From Reticulitermes speratus (lineage: Eukaryota; Arthropoda; Insecta; Blattodea; Rhinotermitidae): a DNA stretch of 64,000 bases. Location of the stretch: assembly GCA_021186555.1 (NCBI GenBank), contig JAJKFL010000002.1, positions 32,160,089-32,224,088 of the forward strand, read 5' to 3'. The notes beneath the pieces are model-generated. The model ran no database searches and had not been told where the DNA came from. It saw nothing but the letters and a program-made list of their open reading frames with translations. Both the position numbers and the translations under genes were made by a program. Below are positions 1-12,141 of this stretch, piece after piece. The first letter of the stretch is position 1, and each line of letters starts with the position of its first letter.

Positions 1-1023
1 CGGCACAAGTGAATATTTTGTTATAATTATGATAATGATATTAAATTTTAACAAACTTTTCAGTTGTGCAGAGGGGAGTGTCACGCTTTACATATTTGTT
101 ACGAAGCACAAAAAATATCACAGTTACAGAACAAACAGATAAATTATAAATGCATTCAAAGCTTTGGTTAGAAAATCTAAAGAAAAGAGACCATTTGGAA
201 AATTTAGGAGTAGATGGCAGGATAATGTTAAAATCGAAATTAAAGTTGTAGGGTAGTATGGCGTAGGTATTTTCATGGTCGTGGTTCCTTAAAACTAATT
301 GTCGTTTTGAGGCAGCAACTTCATACATATAATGTTGTGTTTAAAATTTCAGTTTCAACTTCTTAAAAATCTCGCGGCTTGTGAATAATAAAAACGAATT
401 ACTTTGTGATATGAAGGGACATAGTCGCCGTTTTTCCATGAATCACACGAAACCCATATACAGGCTATACACTCTGTTAACAATATACAAAATTCTGTGG
501 TATTAAACCTGGTGGTACTTACAGTTGCGTATCACTATACTTCAAAAGGCAAAAGTGAAGGAGAATTTTGTGTAGAAATACTTGTAAAATATAAGAGTTT
601 TTTATCACATTACCAGCCCTGTTCAAAGATTTTTGTCAATATAATAATTAAACCCGACGACCTTCACGAGGCTCTTGTTCGTCCAGCTGAAGAAATGACA
701 TAAGTGTGAGTCATCAATTCGTTTGCACATGAAGAGCGATCTAAAGTACAATGTGGATAATTTGTCATGTAGTATTGAACAAATTAAATTATCTATCACA
801 GAAATGTAATTCGTACGTCCATACTTAAGATTATAGCACAGTTGTCCCTCACCATATCCTTACACTTATGTAAAAAATATTGACTCTTATTGAAGTAAGA
901 AAATGCACTTAAAGGATCTAAATGCTCAACTCAACACTAAACACTTCTGTGTAAAATATTTTTGGAACTTTACGTAGGGTTTCGTGTGAATTGGTAGACC
1001 AAGCTCCTCTTTGTACACAAGTT
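1..1023. other. No gene recognised
   Basis: AT-rich intergenic sequence. The short open frames show no recognisable domains. Confidence 0.6.
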
Positions 1024-1254
1024 ACTTGGGAGAGTCCCAGCGGTGCAGTGATCAGCTTACTAGCACAATATTCAAAAGGTACCTGGGACAGTCCCAGTTG
1101 TGCAAGTGATCAGCATACTAGCACAATATTCAAAAAGTTACGTGGGACAGTCCCAGCGGTGTAGTGATCAGGTTACTAGCACAGTATTCAAAAGGTACCT
1201 TGGACAGTCCCAGCAGCGTAGCTGATTAGTTCACTATCATAACGTTCAAACGAT
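1024..1254. repeat. Tandem repeat, four units of 57-59 bp
   Basis: Units start at 1024, 1081, 1140 and 1197. The first three are closely similar and the last is diverged. Units 2 and 3 contain the short palindrome TGGGACAGTCCCA, and each unit ends in an A-rich TTCAAA segment. Confidence 0.9.
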
Positions 1255-3491
1255 TCCTAGTCTGTTTCCAGTAATCGCCATTAATCCTGAAATAAAACGA
1301 ATGAAATTGTGTTATTGCAATGACCAGTCACATGAAGACGAAAGTAGCGGCAACTTCCGAAACGTCATTTGTATTTCAGACATTGCTGAATTTCCAATAA
1401 AATATGTTTATACTGAATCCGGCTGTTGTCACAAACATTACGAATAATTATATTATAAATTATATTTGCACATACCACAGCCATGTCATCGAAACCTAAA
1501 AATTAATTTGATTGCTTGTAGTAGCAAGTTGCATTATTGTACTTCATTTACAGAACGTAATATGAGGACGTCATGTCCTTCCATCTGTCAGAACCCATTA
1601 TCACACATGAGCCCAACTTGTTCTAAAATCTTTGGATTGCGATGAGATCAGATACAGGATACGCTCGGCTGCAGACTGTGACGTCCTTCAACATGCTCAT
1701 CTTCCAACATTGGGATGACCACACTGTGACGTCAGAGGTTGCGACCCTGACCACGAAGTCATTCTACCTCACGGCGAGAAAACAGAACTTAAGCGCGTCC
1801 TCCATCCTCAACAGAAAGAAAACACTGTTCATTCTACTGTATGCACCGTCGTACTGAATTCAACCTTGCAGATATGCGCTTAAGTGACTCCATGGATAAG
1901 AGTCCTTTTGAGAAGCTAATAGTTGCTCAGTTATTGAATTAATTTTTCGTTTCTTATCGAATCCAAACTTTTACTGCCGTGTTCATAAGGGCAAAAAGAA
2001 ACTTAACAAAAGTTGCATAATTTTAGAATATTCTAACCTCATACTTTATAGTCCTCCTGTTGCTATTACCACAGACCTGCCCGCGGTCTTCTTGAGGTAT
2101 TTTACATGGTCCTTTAATTTTAAGAGTCAAAGAAGTGTTAAGAATTGACAATGACTTTAACTCTGGCTTATCACTAATTTTGTAGGTAATTATAAAACCA
2201 TCTTGGCTGTTATTGTGGTCAGACAACTGTACTTACATTCAATGAAAGATTTCATAATTTACCTTCGTGTTAGTTTTTCCTGTATTTTTGTGTTACAGAT
2301 GGGCCAACGTTTCTTTATTCTTAGTCTTTTATGGCACCGATTAAAGTCCAGTCGTCAGTGAGATTCAGAGTCGTCAGCCTTATCCAGCTAATTGTTGTTC
2401 TTAATTACATTTTTCTCTTTTTTAAGTGCTGGTTTAAACGTAAAATATTCTTCTGAAGTTGAAGATCAAAATGTATGTTGCATGGCATACAACTTCAGAA
2501 TATGCCGACAATACCACCATCAAGGCCGCATGAACCTCTGAAGCGGGAGGGAATTTGTAATTTTGAAACACTTTATTTTGTTATTCGAAAATATGCAAAT
2601 GTTTTAAGGCATTTATAGGACTCTTGTGAACACGGTATATAGGCCTAAGCCTTCGGGTTTCATTAAAGGGGAATAATTTCTTTGACTGCCTGAGTAAGTC
2701 GAAGCCCAAAACGGAAATTATAAGAGGTTTACTCTTGGCAGCTCTAAGTTTTTCAAGTGACTAAGCTGCCGTTCTACTGAAAGCTAGATAAGATAAGGTA
2801 TACAATCTGCTGCGCATTTCATGGACTGACAGAGGCGTTGTATGTACTTCACATTGCTCAAAATTTTTGAACGCTGTTTTAACACATAGAAAAATATACG
2901 AAGATTTTGGCCAAGACTTCTGACAACGGACAGAACCGCTCTCTCTTCAGATAGGGCTTACGAAGAGAGTAGGCACCCATTTCCAGCCTCGAAAGCTATC
3001 TGGTCATGAACATCTGAAAAATTAGCTCGACAATGAGAAGAAAGAAATAACTGACCGTCAGTCCTACCGTGGCTCTGGCTATCTGACCTTTCAAGGAGGA
3101 CCCTTATCAATTAGTTAACTTCTTTTTTAGTTAGCTGAGCGCGTGTTTATAAGGTTAACATTAGTATGACAGAATTGCAGCTAGAGAGAATAATGTCTTG
3201 CTGCTTGGAACGTACTTTTTAAGTCGTTTTTACAAAAATGAATACAGTGTTTATGTTCAACGGATACGTGTACTCTCAACGTAATGGAACGGCTTATTTC
3301 AATCGGTTCTAAGACACAAGTACAAGGCATGAAGACGTACAGGAGAGTGGCGTTATTAATTCCACGCATTCTTAAACTTGACCACTTTACGTGCGGGGAA
3401 AGAGCTCCCGGCAATCATCTGGTTGGGCGCTGCTGTGTAAGATAGTTGTGATTGATATTTTTTGTATTTATTCTTAAGTAGCCAATCCTAC
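1255..3491. other. No gene recognised
   Basis: Intergenic sequence. Short pieces around 1885-1940 resemble the 3' end of the LINE at 22028-22510. No open frame has recognisable content. Confidence 0.5.
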
Positions 3492-3735
3492 TGGCCGCGT
3501 GGTCTAAGGCGCGAGTCTGCGGCCACTCGTTTGCTGGGATTGTAGGTTCGAATCCCGCCGGGGCATGGATGTCTGTCTCTTGTGAGTGTTCTGTGTTTTC
3601 AGGTAGTCTCTGCATCGGGCCGATCACCTTCCAGAGGAGTCCTCCCGAGTGTGGTGTGCCTGAGTGCGATCGTGGAGCCTCAGTAACGAGGAGGCCCTGG
3701 CCCCCTAGGGGCTGTTGCGCCATGGAAAGCAAAGA
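3492..3735 (+). mobile_element. tRNA-derived SINE, family A
   Basis: The head has a tRNA-like A box (GTGGTCTAAGGC) and a B box (GGTTCGAATCCC). The body is shared with the copies at 6451, 27971, 39800 and 44406 and contains ATGTCTGTCTCTTGTGAGTG. The A box resembles tRNA-Leu/Ser. Flanks around CTTAAGT suggest an imperfect target duplication. Confidence 0.85.
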
Positions 3736-3760
3736 AGATGCTTAAGTGGGTAATTAGTTT

Positions 3761-3915
3761 GCACTCTTCTGGGATATTACGCAACGTAGAGTGGTAATTC
3801 TGTACTGATGTTTCGGGACAAGCTATCGGTCCCATTTTCAAGGGTCAAGAAGTCCAAGAAGAAGAAGCATCGGTTCAGTATTACCACTACATTGCGTAAT
3901 ATCCCAGAAGAGTGC
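3761..3915. mobile_element. Foldback element with about 40-bp inverted arms
   Basis: The left arm starts GCACTCTTCTGGGATATTAC and the right arm is its near-perfect reverse complement ending at 3915, with a spacer of about 75 bp. It is related to 14049-14247 by arms, spacer and the shared right flank (GCCTGAAATCACA). Confidence 0.75.
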
Positions 3916-4312
3916 AGATCTCATCTACATCGCGGCGAAAGCCTGAAATCACACATAGGTTACATACATACATACACATATACATTCACCGATCCAACAT
4001 CCACGTAAGTAGGATTGGATATGGAATTCGTTAAGAACAGACTAGATTGCAATATTCAATCGAGTCAAAACACTGAGATACAAATGAGATACAAAGTTAC
4101 ATAGAATTAGTAAAACACTATAAATAACAAGAGAATTCATACTCACTCACTAAGACAAGGTAAATATATGGATTACAATAAATAATAACAAGTCAACATT
4201 TGAAAATTAAGTAGAAAACGTACACAGAATACACATATATGTTGTTAATAATAATAAAAGGAGTGCAACAGCAGTTGAAAAGTTATTTGTTGTTGGTTAA
4301 CTATTACAATCT

Positions 4313-5165
4313 TTAGAAAAAATTCGTCAATAGAAAAAAAGCATTCTTAACAAGATCATTCCTTAACATAGCCTTAAAAATAGGTATATTGTTATGTAGA
4401 TTTGAAATATTTTGTGGAAGATGATCAAATATTTTAACAGATGAATAATATACACCTCTCTGTATTGTGGAAGATCTCACAGGAGGTACATGCAGTTTAT
4501 TTTGTTGCCTAGTATTCCTGCCATGAACTGAGGTGTTGGTTTGATAGATGTTAGGATTTTTAACTACAAATAACATCAAAACATAGATATACAAACAAGG
4601 AACTGTAAGTATATTCAGTTTTTTGAAACCTTCTCTACAAGAACTCCTTGGACCCAGCTTCAGCATAATCCTAATTGCTCTCTTTTGAATTATGAAAACA
4701 TTTCTCATTGGTGAAGATGAACCCCAGAAAATTATACCATAATTAATTTGTGATTAAAAATGTGCAAAATAAGCCATTCATAGTGTTTTTACGTTTACAA
4801 TAGATGATAATTTTCTCAAGAGAAAACAGACAGAACCCACTTTTTAAATTAAATTATCTAGATGCAAATTCCATGCAGTATGACAATCTAGATACACACC
4901 TAAAAATTTAATATTTTCAGCAACAGGAATAGCTTGATTATTGTATGATACATGTAACGGATAAGTAGAAGATTTAGAGGAAGTAAATTTGATCAATTGC
5001 GTCTTATTTAAATTAAGTACCAACTGATTGTTTTGAAACCATTCAGAAATGCAACAAAATACCTTATTTAATTTAGTATTTAGTTCAATATGATCATTGG
5101 ACGAAACAAGAATATCTGTGTCATCAGCAAAAAGAATGGTGTGAGAAACTTTACCTATGACGCGG
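4313..5165 (-). pseudogene. Non-LTR retrotransposon reverse transcriptase remnant
   Basis: Reading on the minus strand from 5165 gives HTILFADDTDILVSSND, the FADD active-site motif of LINE reverse transcriptases, then a frame continuing through NNQLVLNLNKTQLIKF. The C-terminal part is an open frame at 4708-4313 (131 aa, starting MRNVFIIQKRAIRIM). The region is 5'-truncated and its frames are broken by stops and shifts between 4710 and 4860, so it is dead. Confidence 0.85.
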
Positions 5166-6450
5166 TTAGTTATTTGTTTAGAGTGTTAACAAATAACTAA
5201 TCTGAACTGTAGACATTCTTTCATCTATGCAACAAATTACCAATGTATTCTTTCAATTATTCTGGTTTGTCTGCATCGTTATTCACGTTTCTCTTGTTTC
5301 AAGAGCAGCGCATTGTGGGCCGCCCACGTAAGGAGCGCGCACTGCGACAGGATCTGGAACTGGCAGCACGACTTTGACTGGTAGGCAGTCTGAAGTCGAC
5401 AAGCAGGTGGTGTAGATGTGGCGGGTAGTAGGTTTGTTGTGTGCGGCAGAATATCAGCCCTGAGCTGAATGTGAGCTGTAGTGTCAACTGCATGGAAGTG
5501 AAGCTTATTAGGTATGTAACACACGGACAGTTTCAGAAACTCTAGTTGCACTTACTTGAAAAAGTTAAACTTTTGCCTGTTTTACCGGAACCTAACCTGT
5601 ACCGACGTAACAAATATCCGTTTTAACCTTGTCACTGAGTCTGAATTAGTTACGAACCACTGTGCTGTGTTTTATCTATTCTAGCAATGGTTATGGAGTG
5701 TGGTAATTGATGAGAGTTTAAGGCAGTTGCAAATTGCATCAACCAACGGCACTAAGAATGAGTAGATGCTACTATTAGCGAATACTGGGATGTTACTCAT
5801 GACTTAAAAATGAAAGTTTTCCCTGTGTTTGTGTGTGTGAATGTGAGTGTTTGCTTTTAATTTTACCGTTGTTTTGAAAGAATTTTGTACTTAGTTACTC
5901 ACGTTGCGGGAATAATAATAAGTGGAAATATTTACGTGAAATGTTGCGAAAAATATTAAGCCCAAAGTGATTAACTGACAATAAAATTTGGGCGAATTCA
6001 CTTAGTATTAAACTGGCCACTGGATAAAGTGGATTACAATGGCGCTATCATGTAGTATACAGCCGCTACACAGAATTCATCACGTATGGAAATGACGTGA
6101 AAAGCGACTCTTGGAGACTAAGACAGATCATTTATTGAAACTGACGATAGTAAAAACCCGCGCAGAGTGGTTGTGGACATAAAAACCTGTCCTGAGGTTC
6201 GTATCCAGTCTGTTGTTGGTGTGTCAATTGCATTATCGTATTCAAGAGACAAACTAAGAGAAGAGTGGGGTGAATAGTATAAAAATGATTTTTATTTGTA
6301 CTTTTCATTTGGAATAATTAAGATGATAACAGTAATTCATGAATATGCATCACGAACAGGCAAAGAAATTTATACAGAACTCGGGAGATCAGAAATCAGA
6401 TGAGGTGGGTGGTTTAAGTGAGCAGTTTGTGTAAGCGTATGATATTAATG
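5166..6450. other. No gene recognised; GC-richer patch at 5290-5480
   Basis: The patch is CpG-rich relative to its surroundings, but no exon or promoter could be supported. Confidence 0.4.
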
Positions 6451-6701
6451 GGCGATCCCAGCGGTCTAAGGCGTGGGTGTGCAGCCGCTCGCTTGCTGTG
6501 ATTGCGGGTTCGAATCCCGCCGGGGGCATGGAAGTCTGTCTCTTGTGGAGTGTTGTGTGCTGTCAGGTAGAGGTTTCTGCGTCGGGCTGATCACTCGTCC
6601 AAAGGAGTCCTGCCCAGAGTGGTGTGCCCGAATGTGGTCGTAAAGCCTCGATAATAAGGAGGTCCAGGCCCGCTAGGGGCTGTTGCGCCGGAAAAAAAAA
6701 A
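6451..6701 (+). mobile_element. tRNA-derived SINE, family A, with poly(A) tail
   Basis: The same head and body as at 3492, ending in a ten-A tail. The left flank GATATTAATG and right flank ATGTTAATG suggest a slightly diverged target duplication. Confidence 0.85.
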
Positions 6702-7892
6702 TGTTAATGTAGTAAGCAAAACATAAATACAATCACCACGCGTCTTAACAGTTACCAAACATACTGAGACACCATTCGGGTGGTGCCTGGTTCGAATGTG
6801 GTGCTCGTATTTCTCTTCAGTCTTTTCACACAAATACCGATTAGTACCAACACCTTACCCCACGACAACTTCCGTCCACATTCTTTGCATTTCATAATTC
6901 ATTATCGTCCAACATTCAAAGCCATATATCCGAATTAATGACAGCATTATTAAATAACCTACAAAAACTAAAGAGAGGAAAATGAAATAAAACTTCTTAA
7001 AATGTAAACATTTATTTAAAAAACAATGTTTACGTAAACACTAGTGCGTGGTTATTACTTGTAATACAAATCCAGGATGAAGTCCTTAATAACATATTTG
7101 CTTCATGTCCTTCGTAAATATGTCTCGTATAGTCTTGCTGGATTAAAGATTACGTAGAACTGGTGCACCTGAAACCTTGGTAGGCCGATACTAGACTCGG
7201 GAAATAAGAAATGCCTTGTAGTTGAGAACTCAGTATTCTTGTCCTGTCCTCCACATTCTCCTGTAAAGCATAGAGAATGTAGGAAAAGTACCGCACACGA
7301 AAAGTGGAGAGTGGTAGAAGTTCCCATTACGACAAAAAAAAAAAAAGCCGAAAGAATAAATCCCCTGGGAGAAATCGTTACATGACTATCAAATGGGGCA
7401 AGAAAAATAACCCTCACGAACAACGGGTACGGAGAGAAAACTTCAAGATTTCTGTATTACAATGCTCCATTTGACAATTTCTTCTTATCGTGACGTCTCG
7501 GTAACATTTTCTTCTAGAGGACTTTTTTTTTTATTTATTCTCTTTTGTTTTGAGGATTTTTCCTGTCCCCATTGTTCATGTGCGCGCTTTTTCCCCACAA
7601 GTTTTATACAATTTTATCAGTATTGTTTTATTTTGGTAATGGATCTTCTTCATCAGAAAGAGCATAGGTAAAAAAAAAAGATGAGAACATTTGCTGAACC
7701 TCAGAAGCACGAACTAAAGTGACTGAAACTGGATAACGTCTTAGGGCAAATTGGGGGAACCATTCATAAAATTTTGTGTAAAATTTACATATACCACATA
7801 CAGCACATTCACAAATGAAATAATGGGGGGGGGGGGTAATTTGGAGCTTACTACTTCGTAGATTTCTCACCCGTCCCACTCTCCAGTGCTGG
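6702..7892. other. No gene recognised
   Basis: Intergenic, with homopolymer runs (A near 7330 and 7670, G near 7826). Confidence 0.5.
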
Positions 7893-7984
7893 AAAGATGC
7901 CAGCATAGGATGTTCCTGTCCAACATGCACGAAGTCCGAAAGATATCAACATAGGACGTTCCTGTGCAACATGCACGTAGTCCG
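7893..7984. repeat. Direct tandem duplication, 2 x 46 bp
   Basis: 7893-7938 and 7939-7984 are copies differing at only a few positions. Both contain CAACATGCACG followed by AGTCCG. Confidence 0.9.
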
Positions 7985-10639
7985 TTACAACTTAAAATAG
8001 TGTTTACTAAATTTAACTGTGCGTGCGGAGTTCACCAAGTCGCTCAACAAAAGTCTACATTCTGTTGAGGGAGCGTAAGTTCAGTGTGTTCGAAAACACA
8101 CGCGGGCCGCAGAGAAGTCCGGCAGGCCACGGGCTCCTCGTCACTGGTCTACATGCTGACAGTGGTCGTGATATGTATAAATTTACATACAATTGTTTAG
8201 GTGAAATCATATAACCCTCGAAATAGCTGGATACTATGGTGTTTTATAAGTTAACATGACATCTTCGGCCTGACTGTTGTTTCTTCTCATTTCTACTAAG
8301 ATCAACATACCGTTTTATTTTGCACGAGATTATGCAAACTGAAAAGAAATTTTCTTTATAACGCAATTAATACCCTTTTCATGCTGCTACACAAAAATTA
8401 AGTTTTATACCATCCGCTTGCATGTAATCGTAACAATAAAGATTCTCCCATAGATAGTTAATTCCAGAACCACCTCCGTCGAGCCAACCTTTAACACAGC
8501 ATCAAAGGTTTTAGCAGCTTGTGGCCTTACGTACTTCTACATGCAGTGACCTCAGTTTCTGAGATGTCTGTCATCATAGGTGACCTAAAAGTGGAAGTGT
8601 ATTGTGTGATCAGAATAGATCACATTTGTTCATAGTCGAACTATTTTCAGTTTAGGTGGTTTCCTATCCCTTTTATAAGCGTTAATTTCGCGAAATCTTG
8701 CATAACGAATCTTCATAACTGACCGAAGAGAAACCTTGATTTTTTTTGGACTCATGAACTTGTGATTCTTTAAGATTCCGAAGATAATGCAAATACAAAA
8801 TTTTATCACTTATCACTCAACGCTGTCTGACAAACGTTAGACAATTTTGGAGATGTTTGTAAAGTATTAGTGTTGTGTGTACTTTGTTGTTTTCTCGTAT
8901 GGTTTGTTTTAAATATTCTTGGGTTTGCAAATTGTCCCAGACAAAATATTGTGGGTAAACTTGGCAACATGGTGATGTTCTGAAACTGTCAAGCTCCAGT
9001 TTTTACACAGTTGCACAATCATTTGCAGAAGCGTGACAAACCTCTATTTATATATGAGCATTTAAATGAGAGTTAAGTTTTTATGATTAAATCTTGTGTC
9101 AATTCACATTGCGTATAATGCGGCAGAGTTCCTGTAAAAATACCTACAAAACCTGTCTCTTCTTAAATTTTCACGACTTTTGATCCTTATGCACGTTATG
9201 TAAATTTGCTCTTGTGTTAGGTACTGTATACACGTCGGATGTCAGTCATTTTTGGTGAAAGGATTTTGCTTCAATCTTTTGCCGAGAGCTCTCTGTAATA
9301 CAGAAAACTGACTGTCGCTTTATGTTCATTTCGGGCAATTATGGCTGGAAATTTATTCGAATCTGAATGGCTTCCATAAATTCAATTTCCAGTCACCAAT
9401 TCAAAACGTTTTACATCAAAGTTACAAAATTTAACGTTATACATGTTTTTATGTTACAAAGAAATATGATAAAATATATGCGTGTTTCATATCACCAAAT
9501 GTAAAAGTACCGTGTCATAGAATGCATAGCCTGTCATCTTTCGTGATGATCTAGCGGAATAAAGTTATAGAGTCTGTTTCAAAAGAGACACATACTACAG
9601 AGAAAACTGGCATTAATGCAGGCCCGCTCTAACCGTTTTGCCCGCTACACAGTATTTTGTTGTCCGGGGGGACATTAAAAATAAAAAAATCTTTAATCCT
9701 TTCCCTGACAAAGCTGAGATAGAATGTCAAAGCAATTTGGAAACTTGTGGGCTGTTTATTTACGGAGACGTACATTATATTACTAATTCCATAAAAAAGT
9801 ACTAAAATTAGAGACACCATAGCCTAGGTTGTGAACAGCATTTTGCATATATTTTCTCCTTTTATTATCGTTATGATTTTATTGCAATTTATGTACAGAA
9901 AAAATTATGCGTCTACTCATTTATCCTTAATTCGCTCTATTGAATTTCACGTTGCCCGCATGAAGACCAGATTTTGCCGTAGTTGCCCGCACTGCACTAG
10001 AGGTTGAGCAGGCCTGTAATAGAGAGGTTGTTGAGAGCGGTGTATTTTACATTCCATTATGTAACTTCAAAACTTCGAATGCTTGTATGCGAGTAACTTT
10101 TCAACATAAGTATTCGTGGTTGAATACGCGTAATGTTGACAGTTCTTGTAATTAATCAATTCTAGGAAAAGGAAATATATCGTTTGTCAATTATTTAATT
10201 TTGTAAACACGCTGTATTTGCGTGTGACCAAACTCAAATTTGCTAGTCAATTATTCACCAATTATAAAAGTAACAACGAGGCCAACATCGCCGGGCTTAA
10301 CGAGCAAATTACTAGATGGCTACGTGGATGTAAATAATTTCTCTATGGACGATTAAGCATGTCTTTTGCCCATATCAAAGCATTGTGCATATCGTGTTAG
10401 GTAAAATTATACTGTATTTGTAAATCAAGTGTGAATTTGAAGAGACACCAATTCCAGAAGAGAAAGCGCGGAGAGCAGAATGAGTTGGCAGTAGTTCAGC
10501 GAACCTTGGCACAATTCACCTTATCAGCACAAGCCTTCGCAGAGTTGGTTCTTGGCGACAATCGTCTCAATGCGCTTCTTCGTAGCAAGAAACTTAGGGT
10601 GAAAACATATATAGGACTTTTTATGTTATATCATTTGTA
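7985..10639. other. No gene recognised
   Basis: Intergenic. A 69-codon open frame at 10431-10640 (starting with GTG) abuts the LINE fragment downstream. It is basic and helical-looking but matches nothing I recognise. Confidence 0.45.
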
Positions 10640-11245
10640 GAATGTGGAATATTTTAATTACTTGGGTAGCAAGATAAATGACGCAAGGTGTACACGTGAA
10701 ATTAAATCCAGAATTGCCATGGTAAAAGCAGCATTCAACAAGAAGAAGACTTTTCACCAGCAAACTGGACTTAAATTTAAGGAAGAAACTAGTGAAGTGC
10801 TACATTTGGAGCATAGCTTTGTGTGGCGCTGAAACGTGGACACTTCGGAAAGTATATCAGAAATACCTGGAAAGTTTTGAAATGTGGTGCTGGAGAAGAA
10901 TGAAGATCAGTTGGACCAATCATGTTAGAAATGAAGAAGTATTACACAGAGTCAAGGAGGAGAGGAATATCCTACGTACAATAAAAAGAAAAAGGCTGAC
11001 TGGATTGGTCACATCTTGCGTAGAAACTGCCTTCTAAAACACGTGATTGAAGGAAAGTTAGAAGGAAGGATGGAAATGACGGTAAGAAGAGGAAGAAGGC
11101 GTAAGCAGCTACTGGATGATCTTAAGGAAAGAGAAGGTACTGGAAATTGAAAGAGGAAGCATTAGATCGCACCCTATGGAGAACTCGCTTTGGAAGAGAT
11201 TACGGACCTGTAGTAAGACAGACTACAGAATGAATGAATCATTTG
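10640..11245 (+). pseudogene. LINE reverse transcriptase C-terminal remnant
   Basis: Successive frames read YFNYLGSKINDARC, then IWSIALCGAETWTLRK, then FEMWCWRRMKISWTNHVRNE. This is the conserved C-terminal region of a very common insect non-LTR element. The order is right but at least two frameshifts separate the segments. It ends in a (GAAT)n-like tail after CAGACTACAGAATGAATGAA. Confidence 0.85.
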
Positions 11246-11705
11246 TAGCTACGGGACCCATCACACGAAATCCAAGCTAATGTGTTTACCTGAAATTGAG
11301 GTTTTCACATCGGTGAAGATTTAGATTGTGTTCTGAGGGTTTCTGACACCGTCCAGCCTGGTAGGTTTTTAATATATACCAGACTGCACGGTGTTAAATC
11401 ACAGAACACCACAATACTGTTTCGGATAATATACATCTTTGCCTGCAGCTAGTTTCTTTTTATGACCTCTTCGCGACAAATACATTTATTCTGACCTAGC
11501 ATTCTGTTACGCCCACGGTTTGTCCTTTAGATCTGTTCAAAAGTGACGTAAGTATCACTGATTCTGGCGACAAGCTAGGACTATCCCTTCTATAGAGTAT
11601 CTTGCAGCTATGAACTTAGCGCAACAAAGACGCAGAGCCGAGACACTTTGTAGTAATATCTGGCCTTTGGGTGGCAGATCAGACACAATATAGGAATAGT
11701 AAAGG
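11246..11705. other. No gene recognised
   Basis: Intergenic spacer between the LINE tail and the composite SINE target duplication. Confidence 0.5.
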
Positions 11706-11718
11706 AATGTTCCAAAGT

Positions 11719-12128
11719 TCTAAAGGTAAAAGGTGAACTTCTCCCTATAACGGGCCATGAAGGCCCAGAGGGAGGGGGGTAGAATTGTAGCTCTACTCTT
11801 TCTTTAATCTTGGCAATAGATGAGGGTGGGTAGTCAACTTCACGCCCCGGCCGCTTTACCCCCGGAAAAGAGACCCGGTACCCATTGTACAGGAGGCTGG
11901 GTGGGCCGGCCGCTGGGAGAGAACTCGCCCCACGGTTTTTTTTTTTTTTTTTTGCCTGCCGGTTTCCGTGACATTTGTAGTTATACTTGTCTGCATATCA
12001 ACTCTGCTACAACAACAACACAAACTCATGCCCCCGGGATTCGAACCACGATCCTAGTAGCGAATTCGATCCCGGGACCGTCCAGCCCGTAGCGAGTCGC
12101 TACACCGACTGAGCTATCCAGGCCCACA
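11719..12128 (-). mobile_element. Composite SINE (family C head, body D, poly(A), family C body)
   Basis: On the minus strand the element opens with a tRNA-like head (TAGCTCAGTCGGTGTAGCGA, then two B boxes). It continues into an unrelated body (D) ending in an 18-A tract (11936-11953 as T), then resumes with the B-box-proximal part of family C (compare 46628-46915). The whole is bounded by a perfect 13-bp duplication AATGTTCCAAAGT (11706-11718 and 12129-12141), so it was inserted as one unit. Confidence 0.85.
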
Positions 12129-12141
12129 AATGTTCCAAAGT

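Noticed and set aside
5290-5550. GC-rich patch considered as a CpG-island promoter
   Set aside because: No downstream exon or transcript signal could be linked to it.
6451-6530. tRNA-like A and B boxes that could be called as tRNA genes (also at 3492, 28457, 40000, 44406, 46628)
   Set aside because: No acceptor stem closes at the 3' side, and each runs into a repeated SINE body, so these are SINE heads rather than tRNA genes.
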